Assembly: GCA_965260935.1 (NCBI GenBank)
Contig: OZ253374.1
Coordinates: 310,001 to 374,000 of the forward strand
Source of the DNA: JBBROS01 sp965260935
GTDB taxonomy: Bacteria > Pseudomonadota > Alphaproteobacteria > Acetobacterales > Acetobacteraceae
Reading direction: 5' to 3'
Length of the DNA stretch: 64,000 nucleotides
Shown piece by piece: positions 26,564 to 35,419 of this stretch. Below the pieces are notes generated by a model. That model was given only the letters and a program-made list of their open reading frames with translations. It was not told the DNA's origin and did not search any database. The translations under genes were made by a program, and so were the position numbers. Within the stretch, counting starts at the first letter, position 1, and each line of letters opens with the position of its first letter.

Positions 26564-28504
26564 TCAGAAATCCTGACCGAAGGGCAGCTGCGCCCGGAGA
26601 TCTATGCCGCCGCTGCTGCCTGGGGCCGGGACGTTCCGGATGATCGCGTCGTAGGCGAGGTACGCATACCTCGACGCAGTCTGCGCCACCCCGAACGCTG
26701 CCGGCAGCGGAGCGCGCAGCACGTTCGGAACGACGTTCTCCAGGAGCGCCTGCTTCAGTTCCGGAATGCGCGGGTCACCCTTGAGGTTGTCCAGCTCGGC
26801 GCGGCCGGCCGCCGTCGAATAGTCGTAGAGCTCGGTCTCGAGCGTGCCGTCGTCGGCAATCTGCGCCGTGCTATCCCGCCAGTTCGTGTAAAGGCCGAAC
26901 TTCAGTTCCGGCGTGCGCACGCCGACGAGGTGCGTCGGCGAACCGTTGAAGTTGAAGTAGCCCGGCACGCCCTCGTCGGAGGCGAGCAGCACGTATCGCC
27001 GGCCCGGCGCTTGCGATGAGCGCAGCATCGGGAGCAGGTCGTGCCGCTCGCCGTAGATCCGGCCGAGGTCGCCGCTGAGCCAGCCGCGGCCGCCGCCGTG
27101 GCCGAGGCTGACAAGCAGCGGAAGCACGTCCACCGAGGAGGTCAGGCCCTGGCGAGGAACGTCGATATCGCCCGTGAAGCGCCCTGACGGGTCCACGACG
27201 ATGAGCGGCACGTGGAAGGCCTCGTTGTAGAGGCTCCCGACCTTCCCGGAAAGGAAGCCGTGCGCACCCGCGTACTCGCCGTGGTCCGACATGAAGACGA
27301 TCACGGTGTTGTTCTGGACGGCGGCGGGCAGCTGGACAAAGGCCTGCAGCACCTGCCCGATGGCGCCGTCAGCAACGGACATGATCTGGGTGTAGGAATC
27401 GAGGCTGCGCTGCCAGTAGCTGAACGGCGCCATGCCGATGCCATAGGAGGCCCCGGGGATCGAAGGGTATGAGGCGGGGGGATAGGGGGCAACGGCGAAG
27501 CCAGGCTGCAAGGCGTCGTCCGCGACGCCACCCCAGACCAGCTCCTGGAACAGGCGGCTGAAAGTCTGCGTAGACGGCTTGTCCGCCGCGATCTTCGGCC
27601 CTGCTTCCCAGTTGGGTGGGACTGTCGGGTAGCCAAGCGGCGGCGGGCTCCTGAGCGCGTTCTGCTCCCACGGCACGTCCGGCGGGTTGTCGGGCGTGGA
27701 GTAGAGAGTGAAAGGCTGGAACGTCGACTGCGCCGAGAACAGGTCGCTGTAGGTTTGGAACTCGGTCCCGGCCCAGAAGAACTCCTTGTCGTGCGGGTTG
27801 ATGAGGGAGACCGTCAGGCACCAGGGCGCTGCGCTGGCCCCGTGCTGCTGCAACCATTGCGCCCCCTGGCTCGCGATGTCCTGGTCGTTTCGGTACGGAT
27901 ACTGCTGGCTGGTGTAGTCGCCGTAGGCCCCCTGCAGGTTGGAGCCGGTAGGGTCGGGGTAGGTGAGGCCGTCGAAGCCGTACTCCTCCAGCCTCGGCGT
28001 GTCCTCGCGCGGGATGGAAACGTGCCACTTACCGGCGTAGGGCGTCTGGTAACCGGCGCTGCGCAGCAGCTTGCCGTAGGTCGGGTAGGCCGGGTTCAGC
28101 CAAGGCTGCAGGGAGACCTGCGTGCCGGGCTTGGCGAGGATGGTCTGGACCAGCCAGCTCTGCTGCGAGTACAGGCCAGTGATGATGGTGCCGCGAGCGG
28201 GCGTGCAGGCGCAGGCGGCCGTGTAGTGGCTCGCGAATTTCACCCCGTTCTGCCAAAGCTGGTAGAGGTTCGGCATGACCTGCTTGAGGAACTCGTCAGG
28301 GCTGTCGATGCCGGACGGAAACACGCTGGGGAAGCGCAGCTGGTCCACCTTGATGACGAGGATGTTCGGGCTTGCGCCCTGAACGGAGCCGTCGGCCTGA
28401 AAGCCTTTGGCACTGGCGCGCCCGCCGTCGAACAGGCCAGGGCCGAAGGCGAAGCTCCCCGCCGAGGCTGCGGCAGCACCTCTCACAAAAGTCCGACGGT
28501 CCAT
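26564..28504 (-). CDS. Tat-exported sulfatase
   Basis: A 646-residue protein. The twin-arginine leader MDRRTFVRGAAAASAGSFAF predicts folded export to the periplasm. The sulfatase signature CTPARG at residues 100-105 gives Cys 100 for conversion to formylglycine. Metal-binding Asp is in ILVIKVDQLRFP, GKWHVSIPRED is the K/H active-site segment, and NNTVIVFMSDHGEYAGAHG holds the second metal Asp. It should cleave a sulfate ester, substrate unknown. ATG 28504 follows GGAGA at a good distance. Formylglycine maturation would need a host enzyme; none is encoded here. As Tn3 cargo next to a P450 it may belong to processing of a sulfated lipid-like compound (inference). Confidence 0.9.
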   Translation of the reverse strand: MDRRTFVRGAAAASAGSFAFGPGLFDGGRASAKGFQADGSVQGASPNILVIKVDQLRFPSVFPSGIDSPDEFLKQVMPNLYQLWQNGVKFASHYTAACACTPARGTIITGLYSQQSWLVQTILAKPGTQVSLQPWLNPAYPTYGKLLRSAGYQTPYAGKWHVSIPREDTPRLEEYGFDGLTYPDPTGSNLQGAYGDYTSQQYPYRNDQDIASQGAQWLQQHGASAAPWCLTVSLINPHDKEFFWAGTEFQTYSDLFSAQSTFQPFTLYSTPDNPPDVPWEQNALRSPPPLGYPTVPPNWEAGPKIAADKPSTQTFSRLFQELVWGGVADDALQPGFAVAPYPPASYPSIPGASYGIGMAPFSYWQRSLDSYTQIMSVADGAIGQVLQAFVQLPAAVQNNTVIVFMSDHGEYAGAHGFLSGKVGSLYNEAFHVPLIVVDPSGRFTGDIDVPRQGLTSSVDVLPLLVSLGHGGGRGWLSGDLGRIYGERHDLLPMLRSSQAPGRRYVLLASDEGVPGYFNFNGSPTHLVGVRTPELKFGLYTNWRDSTAQIADDGTLETELYDYSTAAGRAELDNLKGDPRIPELKQALLENVVPNVLRAPLPAAFGVAQTASRYAYLAYDAIIRNVPAPGSSGGIDLRAQLPFGQDF

Positions 28505-28828
28505 GGTTTTCTCCTTCTCTGTCCTGTTGTTCAGGCGGAGCCAGTGTGTCCGCCGACGGGCCCGCCGCCACATCCATCATCCCCGAAGACGTTTCCGCCC
28601 TCGGTCGAAACCGTAGCTTGCCTTGTCGGCGCGACCGCGACGCCATAGGCTCATAGAGCGCGTGCGATCCTGTCGGGATGGCAAAATCTGGGTGCATCGC
28701 CGCGGCCCACAGGGGCCGGACAGCACCCAGTCCAACCGAGGCCGCTGTGGAGCAGGTCCATGTGGAGGTGAGAGTGACATGCGAGCAGGCGGTAGCGCTT
28801 TGCACAGGGCGTCACCTTTGAGGCAGCC
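28505..28828. other. Intergenic region within Tn3 cargo
   Basis: About 320 bases between divergent genes (sulfatase and 28829). No supported gene, terminator or repeated operator was seen. It must contain the sulfatase promoter. Confidence 0.4.
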
Positions 28829-29851
28829 GTGGCGGTAGGCGTCGGGGATGAGGTGTGCGCTGCCGGGCCAACCAAGCCGCCGCCCGGAACAGGAAACGTC
28901 CCGTCGAGGTACGCCATCAAAGCGCTACGGGAGCATCCGCGCTTCCGGGAAGCCACCCGAGCTCTGATAGGCGGCTTGGTCGAGAGATACAGCCGCAACA
29001 GGCTGCTCAACTGCGTGGTAAACGATCGCGGCCGCTTGGTCGGCAGTCTGATTGCGCTTTACCTGCACTTCTCCTCGGTGCCGGGAGATCAGGGGAGCGG
29101 CCTGACCGCCGGCCGTTTCCGGACGTTCTGCGTGGATCTGAAGCTGTGCAGCCCCGGTCGTGCGCAGGCCTTGCTGCTGCTGATGCGCTACGCGGGCTAT
29201 CTCGCGCCGGCGCCGTGCGCCTCGGACCGCCGGCGGCGCTGTTTGGTGCCGACAGAGCGCATGATCGAGGAGCAGCAGCAGAGGTGGAGCCTTCAATTCG
29301 AAGCCATGGCGCTGATCACACCAGCAGGAGGCGTGGCGTTGAAGCTTCAGGGCCGGCAGGAGTTCACGGCGGCGTTCATGCGGCATCTCGGCGCGACCTT
29401 TCTCGGCGGCTTCCGCCTCCTCGATCATGCACCTGACCTGGCGCGTCTCGTCGAGAACAACGCGGGCCTGCTCGTCGTCGCAAGTCTCTTTGGCGCGGCA
29501 TTGGACAGCCAATTGGGGCCGGACGGGGCGGCCGTACCGGTCTCGATCTCCTCGCTGGCCATACGCTTCGGCATTGCCCGCGCTCATGCGCGAAACCTGC
29601 TTGCGGACGCGACCGAAGCCGGGCTGGTCAGGCGAACTGGACGGAGCGAGACGGTGGTTGTGCTGCCCCGCCTTGTTCAGGCAGGGAGCAGCTTCTTCGC
29701 AGCCCTCTTTGCGGTGCAGGCGCATTGCGCCCAGGCCGCCGCGGAGGAGATTGGGGTCGGCACCATAGAACGGGCCTCGACGTTGCTCATACTACCGAGC
29801 CGCGAGATCTGGGACGCAAGGTCAGGCGCGAATTCAGAACGACGGCTCTGA
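28829..29851 (+). CDS. Hypothetical protein with a likely winged-helix region
   Basis: A 340-residue protein, starting at GTG 28829 or a later codon. Residues about 240-285 (SISSLAIRFGIARAHARNLL, ADATEAGLVRRTGRSETVVV) read as a MarR/GntR-like winged helix: recognition helix, then a basic wing. The N-terminal half has LVERYSRNRLLNCVVNDRGR and GLTAGRFRTFCVDLKLCSPG with no family I recognise. It may regulate the transposon cargo (inference). The start is uncertain. Confidence 0.5.
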   Translation: MAVGVGDEVCAAGPTKPPPGTGNVPSRYAIKALREHPRFREATRALIGGLVERYSRNRLLNCVVNDRGRLVGSLIALYLHFSSVPGDQGSGLTAGRFRTFCVDLKLCSPGRAQALLLLMRYAGYLAPAPCASDRRRRCLVPTERMIEEQQQRWSLQFEAMALITPAGGVALKLQGRQEFTAAFMRHLGATFLGGFRLLDHAPDLARLVENNAGLLVVASLFGAALDSQLGPDGAAVPVSISSLAIRFGIARAHARNLLADATEAGLVRRTGRSETVVVLPRLVQAGSSFFAALFAVQAHCAQAAAEEIGVGTIERASTLLILPSREIWDARSGANSERRL

Positions 29852-29855
29852 GGCG

Positions 29856-30077
29856 ATGAAGACGAACGCGGCGTCGAGGAGGGAGGGCACCGAAAGGTCC
29901 AGCCGAACCCAGAACCCAAGTGTTGCGATGCCACTGCACCTTGGCACGGTTGCTCGACGGTATCGGCCTGAGCCGATCACTGCTGTGGAGGTCGAGCGCA
30001 TGGTCCAGGGCGGCAAGATCAAAGACGCGATCAAGGTGGCGACCCTCGGCCTGCTGCGCTTCAAAGGCCTACTGTGA
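29856..30077 (+). CDS. Small hypothetical protein next to the Tn3 right end
   Basis: A 73-residue frame from ATG 29856 with GAGG 4 bases upstream, starting 4 bases after the preceding stop. The C-terminal part (AVEVERMVQGGKIKDAIKVA, TLGLLRFKGLL) looks helical and protein-like, the N-terminus less so. It ends 18 bases before the right terminal repeat. Unknown function; it could be the tail of a longer ancestral gene cut when the transposon formed. Confidence 0.4.
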   Translation: MKTNAASRREGTERSSRTQNPSVAMPLHLGTVARRYRPEPITAVEVERMVQGGKIKDAIKVATLGLLRFKGLL

Positions 30078-30095
30078 CGTGTGGGTCACTCCAAC

Positions 30096-30133
30096 CTTGT
30101 GACCACTTTTTACACGTATCCCGAACCTGCCCC
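30096..30133 (-). repeat. Tn3-family terminal inverted repeat, right
   Basis: The inverse reads GGGGCAGGTTCGGGATACGT and on to GTGGTCACAAG, 38 bp, matching the left repeat at about 35 of 38 positions. GTGTC at 30134-30138 repeats the left flank. Confidence 0.92.
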
Positions 30134-30298
30134 GTGTCCGTCAAACGAACAATAGGCGGACATGCTTTCTCGAAAAGAATGGTGTTTTGGGAAAGCGTCT
30201 TACCGGGCATCCACGTCTCTGCCGGATGACGGGTCATAGCCCGAATGCCCGCACCTCAACTATTTCTTGGCTTCTATCCGGCAGGTTGTCATGAGCTT

Positions 30299-31171
30299 CT
30301 ACCGTAGCCAGCGATGAGCCGGATCAGCATCAAGGCGAGGATGCCACATGGCGCTAATTGCGAGTTCCGGCGTCGCTACGGGTAACTCGAAGCCTTGCAG
30401 GCCCTGCGCCATGATCTCTCCATCGCGGATGCAGGAGCGCGGCACGAGCGCGATCAGGTCCGAATGACGCGCGATGTTCAGCCCATCGAGAAAGCTTGGC
30501 ACGATCGCGACGATCTTACGATGCAGACCCAGCGCGTGCAGGGCATCATCGACCGGTCCCCTCGACGCGCCCCGGCGAGACGTGACGATGTGTCCGCAAG
30601 CGGCATAACGCTCCGGCGTCATCGGCCCTTCCAGCAGGGGATGGCGCAGCCGCGCCGCGCCGATGAATCGGTCGCGGAAGATAAGCTGACTTCGTATCTC
30701 CGGTGCGGATGCTCCTGCCGTCCCGACCTCCAAGTCGATCACGCCTTCGCGCAGCGGGGTCGCCTTCTTGTCGGCCTTGGGGGCGAAGCAAAGCCGGACG
30801 TGGGGAGCCGCTTCGGTGATGACTGCGACAAGCATGGGGGCAAACAGCGCCACGAAGTCTTCATTGGCGCGGATCGTGAACGTCCGCTCTAGCAAGGCCG
30901 GGTCTACATGGTCCAGGGCGGGCGTAAGCACGGCTCGCGCATCTTGCGCGAGCGCATGAACACGGTTGGCCAGTTGCTCCGCATAGGGCGTCGGCACGAG
31001 CGAACGCCCGGCCTGCACCAGCAGAGGATCGCCGGTCGCGGCCCGAAGCCGCGCCAGTGCCCGGTTTGTCGCGGAAGGGCTTAGGTCGAGCCGCTTGGCG
31101 GCAGCCGTGACGCTGTGTTCGGCCAGCAGCACGTCGAGGGCTGCAATCAGGTTCAGGTCGATGACGGCCAT
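30299..31171 (-). CDS. LysR-family transcriptional regulator
   Basis: A 290-residue protein. The helix-turn-helix is in residues 4-62 (LNLIAALDVLLAEHSVTAAA, KRLDLSPSATNRALARLRAA), and the effector domain ends ISAMWHPRLDADPAHRWLR. It was divergent from an oxidoreductase gene of which only 20 codons remain (31302-31364), cut by an ISL3 element. Its natural target is therefore lost here. The 130-bp region between holds the shared promoter. Confidence 0.88.
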   Translation of the reverse strand: MAVIDLNLIAALDVLLAEHSVTAAAKRLDLSPSATNRALARLRAATGDPLLVQAGRSLVPTPYAEQLANRVHALAQDARAVLTPALDHVDPALLERTFTIRANEDFVALFAPMLVAVITEAAPHVRLCFAPKADKKATPLREGVIDLEVGTAGASAPEIRSQLIFRDRFIGAARLRHPLLEGPMTPERYAACGHIVTSRRGASRGPVDDALHALGLHRKIVAIVPSFLDGLNIARHSDLIALVPRSCIRDGEIMAQGLQGFELPVATPELAISAMWHPRLDADPAHRWLR

Positions 31172-31301
31172 CCAGGGAGCATAGTCACACCCTCACGGCT
31201 TAGATAGCGTCCGACGCAATCATGCTTTGCATCCCATGCGTCTAGCGCCTTGTGTGGTGACTTCCATCTTCGGACGGACACGATGGAAGGAAAACCGTAA
31301 C

Positions 31302-31364
31302 ATGACCGAACCTTTGGATCGGCACCCTCGAACCGTCCTGCTCGTCGGCGCATCGCGGGGCTGA
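31302..31364 (+). pseudogene. SDR-type oxidoreductase, first codons only
   Basis: ATG 31302 opens MTEPLDRHPRTVLLVGASRG, ending in the VGASRG start of the SDR Rossmann loop. The next bases (TGACCATCCCCC) belong to the end of the ISL3 element, and the frame stops. It is the divergent partner of the LysR at 30299. Confidence 0.55.
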
Positions 31365-31381
31365 CCATCCCCCGTTACGGT

Positions 31382-33166
31382 GGTTCTCCCGCGCTTTTCG
31401 TGGATCATGCCGCCATCAGAACGCGCCGTCGCAGCAGGTCGAAGCTGGCGCGGCCGTAGCTTTGCCGTTTCAGCAGCTTGAGCCGGTTGACCTGACCCTC
31501 GGCCTGGCCGCTGCTCCAGGGCTGGGTCAAGGCGGCCCGCACCGCCGCGCCGTCCTGCTCCAGCCCGGCGGCGAACGTCGCCATGGCGGGGATTTCACAT
31601 GCACGGGCTTCAGCCAGCCAAGCGTTGAACTCGGCGGCTGGGTCGGCCGGGGCGTGGCCTTCCTGCCGGCCCCTGACGCCGCACGCGCGCGCAAGCGCGG
31701 TGAACCGGCGTGCCAACCTCGCCACCATCTTAGCCTCGTCGTCCCGCTCAATGCGGGTGACCGCGGCGGCTTCGGCCGCCCCCAACCTGGCGGCGGGCTG
31801 GACCAGCAGCCAGGCGAGCTGCCTCGGCGTGGGCAGGGGCGGTCCTTTGTCGCGTGCCGCAGGGTGCTGGCTGTTGTGGGACCCATGAGCACGCCGCCCA
31901 GACTTGACCGGCACCGTGCGTCGCTCGGCGAGCCATCGATGCACCTGCTTGGTCCCGCCCGGGAAGCCTTGCCCTTGCAGTTCACGCCACAGGGCAAGGC
32001 CATTCTCGCAGCCTTCGGCCAGCCGCCGTTCCAGGTGGGGCAGGTAGGGATCGAGAATGCTGGGACCCGGCCCGTAGGCGGTCCTGGCTGGGACGCTCTC
32101 GGCGCGGGCGTATTTGCGCACGGTCGCACGGGCGAGGCCCATCGCCCGCGCAATGGCGAGCAGGGGTTCGCCCGCCAGGTGCTGGCGCCGGACCTCGTCG
32201 TAGCGGTCCTGCCACCGGGCGCGGCTCGCAGCACCCGCCGCCCGCTCGGGCGTGCTGCGCGGGAAAGCGCGGTCGCGGCGGGCAGGAGCGGGGGTGGTTT
32301 CCGCAGCGCCGGCCGGAAACGCCGGCAAGCACCGGAGCCGGGCGTGGGCGCCGTGCAGCCAGCGCTCGACCGCCTGGCGCATGTTGGCCAGTAGGTGCCA
32401 GCGGTCACAGACTTGCACGGCATCGGGCGCGCCCAGGGCGGCGCCGCGCGCATACTCCGTCGAGCGGTCGCGGGCGACGACCGCGATGTTCGGGCGTTGC
32501 CGCAGCCAGTTCGCCAGCGTCTCGGCCGTGCGGTCAGGCAGCAGGTCCACCACGCGGCGGCGTTCGAGATCCACCACGATCGTGCCGTAGGTGTGCCCCT
32601 TGCGCATCGCCCAGTCGTCCACGACTACGGCGCGTGGCGGCTCCAGCTCGGGCAGCGGAAGCTTGCGGACCAGGCGCAGCACGGTGTCCGCGCTCGCCGG
32701 CATGGCAAGGCAGGGCAACAGCCTGGCGCCCGCTTCGCCGCCGAGAGCCGCCCCAGCCCGCGCCTGCGCTGCGGCCAACCGGCGCGTGCGCCGGGCGTGG
32801 GGCGCCACCAATTCCGGCAGGCGCTCGGCAAAGGTACCCCGTGCGCATTTGGCGTTGCGGCAGTAGAAGCGCCGCACCCGCAACCCGACGCGCACCCGAT
32901 GCCCAAGCGAGGGCAGGTCGGCCGGGTGCCGGCGATAGCGGCTGTGCACAGCGCGGCTCGCACGTCCGCAGTCCGGGCAGCGCCCGCCAGGGCGGGTGCC
33001 ATGCGCGGCGACGTGGAAAAGGTCCGGGCCGTCGGGCGTGATCGCCTCGACGCGGCAGCCCGGCATGGGACAAAGCTCGTTCATGTTATGTTCTATAAGT
33101 AGCGCGACACCGGCGCCCAAATATCAGTGCTTTATCGTCATAATCCACGCAAAGCGCGGGAGAACC
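31382..33166. mobile_element. ISL3-family insertion sequence, complete copy (copy 3)
   Basis: Inverted ends GGTTCTCCCGCGCTTTTCGT (31382) and GGTTCTCCCGCGCTTTGCGT (inverse, ending 33166) enclose 1785 bp with one intact transposase gene. GTTACGGT lies at 31374-31381 and again at 33167-33174, which looks like the 8-bp target duplication of ISL3. However, the longer left flank TGACCATCCCCCGTTACGG is also present beside copy 2 (8391-8409), so the true end may lie further out and the octamer may be part of the element. Confidence 0.85.
31405..33084 (-). CDS. ISL3-family transposase, intact
   Basis: A 559-residue protein from ATG 33084: MNELCPMPGCRVEAITPDGP, the N-terminal zinc finger CPDCGRASR, a second cysteine motif YCRNAKC, the DDE start VVVDDWAMRKGHTYGTIVVD and DRSTEYARGAALGAPDAVQV. 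C-terminal: an insert with a helix-turn-helix (LLAIARAMGLARATVRKYAR) and the conserved end WSSGQAEGQVNRLKLLKRQS with the catalytic Glu. It is full length and uninterrupted, so this is the only ISL3 copy here able to supply transposase. Confidence 0.92.
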   Translation of the reverse strand: MNELCPMPGCRVEAITPDGPDLFHVAAHGTRPGGRCPDCGRASRAVHSRYRRHPADLPSLGHRVRVGLRVRRFYCRNAKCARGTFAERLPELVAPHARRTRRLAAAQARAGAALGGEAGARLLPCLAMPASADTVLRLVRKLPLPELEPPRAVVVDDWAMRKGHTYGTIVVDLERRRVVDLLPDRTAETLANWLRQRPNIAVVARDRSTEYARGAALGAPDAVQVCDRWHLLANMRQAVERWLHGAHARLRCLPAFPAGAAETTPAPARRDRAFPRSTPERAAGAASRARWQDRYDEVRRQHLAGEPLLAIARAMGLARATVRKYARAESVPARTAYGPGPSILDPYLPHLERRLAEGCENGLALWRELQGQGFPGGTKQVHRWLAERRTVPVKSGRRAHGSHNSQHPAARDKGPPLPTPRQLAWLLVQPAARLGAAEAAAVTRIERDDEAKMVARLARRFTALARACGVRGRQEGHAPADPAAEFNAWLAEARACEIPAMATFAAGLEQDGAAVRAALTQPWSSGQAEGQVNRLKLLKRQSYGRASFDLLRRRVLMAA

Positions 33167-33190
33167 GTTACGGTGGACACGGGTTACGGC

Positions 33191-33320
33191 CTACGCGGCC
33201 GCGGCGAGCTGTTCCTTGTCGGCGGGCGTGATGTAGCCGATGCCCGAGTGGAGGCGCTGGCGGTTGTGCCAGCCCTCAATGGCCTGCAATGGCCTGGAAC
33301 AGGGCTGTGTGCGCTGCCTG
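33191..33320 (-). pseudogene. IS3-family transposase OrfB, C-terminal fragment with a 10-bp duplication
   Basis: On the minus strand the sequence reads ...AAHTALFQAI, then IEGWHNRQRLHSGIGYITPA and DKEQLAAAA before the stop. The IEGWxNRxRxHSxxGY motif is the end of IS3 OrfB. A tandem CAGGCCATTG duplication around 33281-33300 puts the two halves out of frame. An IS630 element starts at 33321 and cuts off the rest. Confidence 0.7.
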
Positions 33321-34453
33321 CCTAAGCAGGCTTTGCTGGTTTGTGCCACGGATGGCAAAAGGTCGGCCGTTGGGCGTGGATGAGGTAATTTGGCATGGCG
33401 GGTTGATCCTCGTTGATTGCGAGCGCGGAGCAAGTCGCGGCGTTGCGGGTTCTGGCGGGATCGGCGGTGCGCGGCGAAGCGGACCGGGCACGGGCGGTGC
33501 TGCTGACGCTTGCGGGCTGGACGGCCTCAGAGATTGGCGAAGCGTTCAGTGTCGGGGAGGACGCGGTGCGGCGCTGGCGGGCATGGTTCGCGCAAGGCGG
33601 CATCGATGCGTTGCGCTCGACTTTGGCCCCGGGCCCTTCGCCCGAACGGGGTGAGCGGGTGTTGGCCTGCGCACGCGAGATCCTGGCCGCGCCGGTGCAA
33701 GACCGGCCGAACTGGACTTTGCCGCGGCTGCGGGCTGAGATCAAGGCGCGCACGGGCGTGCACGTGGCGCAGTCGCATATGAGCGTGCTGCTGCGAAAGG
33801 GGGCTTCCGGTGGCGACGGCCCCGCCACAGCCTGACCGGGCGGCAGAACGCGCGCGAGGTGGAGCGGGTGGGCCTGCGGCTGCAACTGCGCCGCGCGCAG
33901 GCCGAGGCGGGCGACATTGTGCTGCTTTACGGCGACGAAAGCGAGGCGCTGACCCACCCCTACCTCGCCCATGCCTGGGCCGAACGCGGCGCGGACCTGC
34001 GGGTGCAAGCGCCGGGGCAGGCGCACAAGGTCGCCATTCTGGGCGTGCTGGACGCGATCACCCGCATGGCTTTGGTCCACACCTCGCCCACCAAACGCAG
34101 CAGCGACTTCATCACCTTGCTTGAGCAACTCGACCGCGCCTATGGCCCGGTTCCGGGCCAAACGCGCAAGCCCGTCGTGCTTGTGCTCGACAACGGCCCC
34201 ATCCATACCAGCAAGGCAACCACCAAGGCCCTGGCCGCCCGGCCCTGGATCACGGTGAACTGGCTGCCCCGCTACGCTCCGGAACTCAACCTGATCAAGG
34301 CGACCTGGCGCGACCTCAAACGCCACCACCTCGCGCACCGCACGTTCCGCGACACGGACGAGCTTGATCAAGCTATCCACCAAGCTACGGCCGCATTGAA
34401 CAAGGAGCGTTCCAGCTTGCATCCGTGCCATAACCTACCGAAAGCTGCTTAGG
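33321..34453. mobile_element. IS630-family insertion sequence
   Basis: Inverted ends CCTAAGCAGGCTTTGCTGGT (33321) and CCTAAGCAGCTTTCGGTAGG (inverse, ending 34453) with similarity continuing through TGGCACGGAT enclose the transposase frames. IS630 elements insert at TA; a TA is present within each CCTAAG end, so exact borders are ambiguous by 2-3 bases. It sits between an IS3 remnant and an IS5 remnant. Confidence 0.8.
33413..34452 (+). CDS. IS630-family transposase, two overlapping frames (-1 frameshift)
   Basis: The first frame (33413-33835, from TTG or GTG-like start MIASAEQVAALRVLAGSAVR) holds the N-terminal helix-turn-helix WTASEIGEAFSVGEDAVRRW and the linker QSHMSVLLRKG. The second frame takes over at about 33800: GFRWRRPRHSLTG, YGDESEALTHP (first catalytic Asp), VVLVLDNGPIHTSKATT (second Asp), and LPRYAPELNLIKATWRDLKR (Glu). 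A -1 slip on AAAGGGGG at 33797-33804 joins RKG to GFRWRRP. Programmed frameshifting is known in IS630 relatives; a simple mutation is the alternative. Confidence 0.75.
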
Positions 34454-34489
34454 CGTAGCACGAGGTTGCCCCAGCCCGCCCAGTAGCGG

Positions 34490-35381
34490 TCAGGCGACAC
34501 GGACGGAGAGGGGCTTGGCGATCCGGATCATGCGATTGAGTGCCTGGACGGCGAGGGCGACCTCCCCTTGCTGGCCGGGCAGGTTGCGCGCCCGCAGCTT
34601 GGGGCCGATGAGGTGTTTGTACCTGCCGATGGCGGTCGCGCGGGCTCTGCTTGGCGGGGTTGTCGGAGCTGGGCACCGCCGACGCGCGCGGCGGGACGAC
34701 CACGTCCGGCGGCGGGTCGGGCTGCCGGGCCACGGCAGCGGCGTATGTGGGCTCGCCGTCGTAGGCGCCATCCGCGGTCACGCTGGCGATCGTGCCTTCC
34801 GCTTGCCCGAGCAAGGCAGGCACCTGAGCCGCGTCGTCGGCCGTGCCCTCGGTCAGCATGTGGGCCGCGATCTCGCCCGTGGTCGCGTCGATGCCGAGGC
34901 GCAGCTTCAGCCAACGCCGCTTTGCCCGTCCGTGTCTCTCGGCATCCCATTCGCCCTGGCCGAACAGCTTCAAGCCGGTGCTGTCGAGCACAAGGTGCAC
35001 GGGGCCAATGCTTACAGCGACACGGGTGTGCCGGCCAGCAAAGGCCTGGCCGCGGCGGGACAGCGTCGTGTGGTCCGGCACGGTCAGGGCGTGCCCGAGC
35101 AGGCGCAGCACGCTGGCCGTGAACGCCGCCGCCTGGCGCAGGGCGAGATGGAAAACGAGGCGCAGCGTCAGCACCATTTCGATCGCCAGGTCAGAGTAGA
35201 GGGGCTGCCCGCCTGGTGTCGTCCGTCGTGGTGCACGCCACCCGGCCAGGGCCGCTTCATCCAGCCAGAAGGTCAGGTCACCACGCCGCCGCAGCCCGGC
35301 TTCGTAGGCCGGCCAGTTCTGGACGCGATAGCGGGCGCGCGGGATGCGGTGGCGGCGGGCGGCATTGTGCTTGAACGGCAT
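34490..35381 (-). pseudogene. IS5-family transposase with internal deletion
   Basis: From ATG 35381: MPFKHNAARRHRIPRARYRV, then LPDHTTLSRR-type VPDHTTLSRRGQAFAG, LVLDSTGLKLFGQGEWD with the catalytic Asp, and VTADGAYDG with the second. After SSDNPAKQ the normal region RDRHI...GYGRRSLVE is missing and the frame changes. The real C-terminus, AIGRYKHLIGPKLRARNLPG and ALNRMIRIAKPLSVRVA, is in another frame to 34490. The lost segment carries the region before the catalytic Glu, so the protein is dead. Element ends lie near 34454 and 35416. Confidence 0.75.
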
Positions 35382-35419
35382 CTCGGGGGCGTAGCCGGGC
35401 GACCAACATAACGCTACCC

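Larger units (their letters stand above)
16723..30133. mobile_element. Tn3-family transposon, 13.4 kb, carrying P450-reductase, sulfatase, antiporter and lipoprotein genes
   Basis: Two 38-bp inverted repeats bound it: 16723-16760 (GGGGTGGGTTCGGGATACGT ...) and the inverse of 30096-30133 (GGGGCAGGTTCGGGATACGT ...). They match except at about three positions and both end in GTGGTCACAAG. The 5 bases outside are GTGTC on both sides, the 5-bp duplication that Tn3 transposition makes. Inside are tnpA (minus, with an internal stop), tnpR (plus), and cargo from 20.6 to 30.1 kb. The intact duplication means the insertion is unrearranged and probably fairly recent, although tnpA is now dead. Confidence 0.92.
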
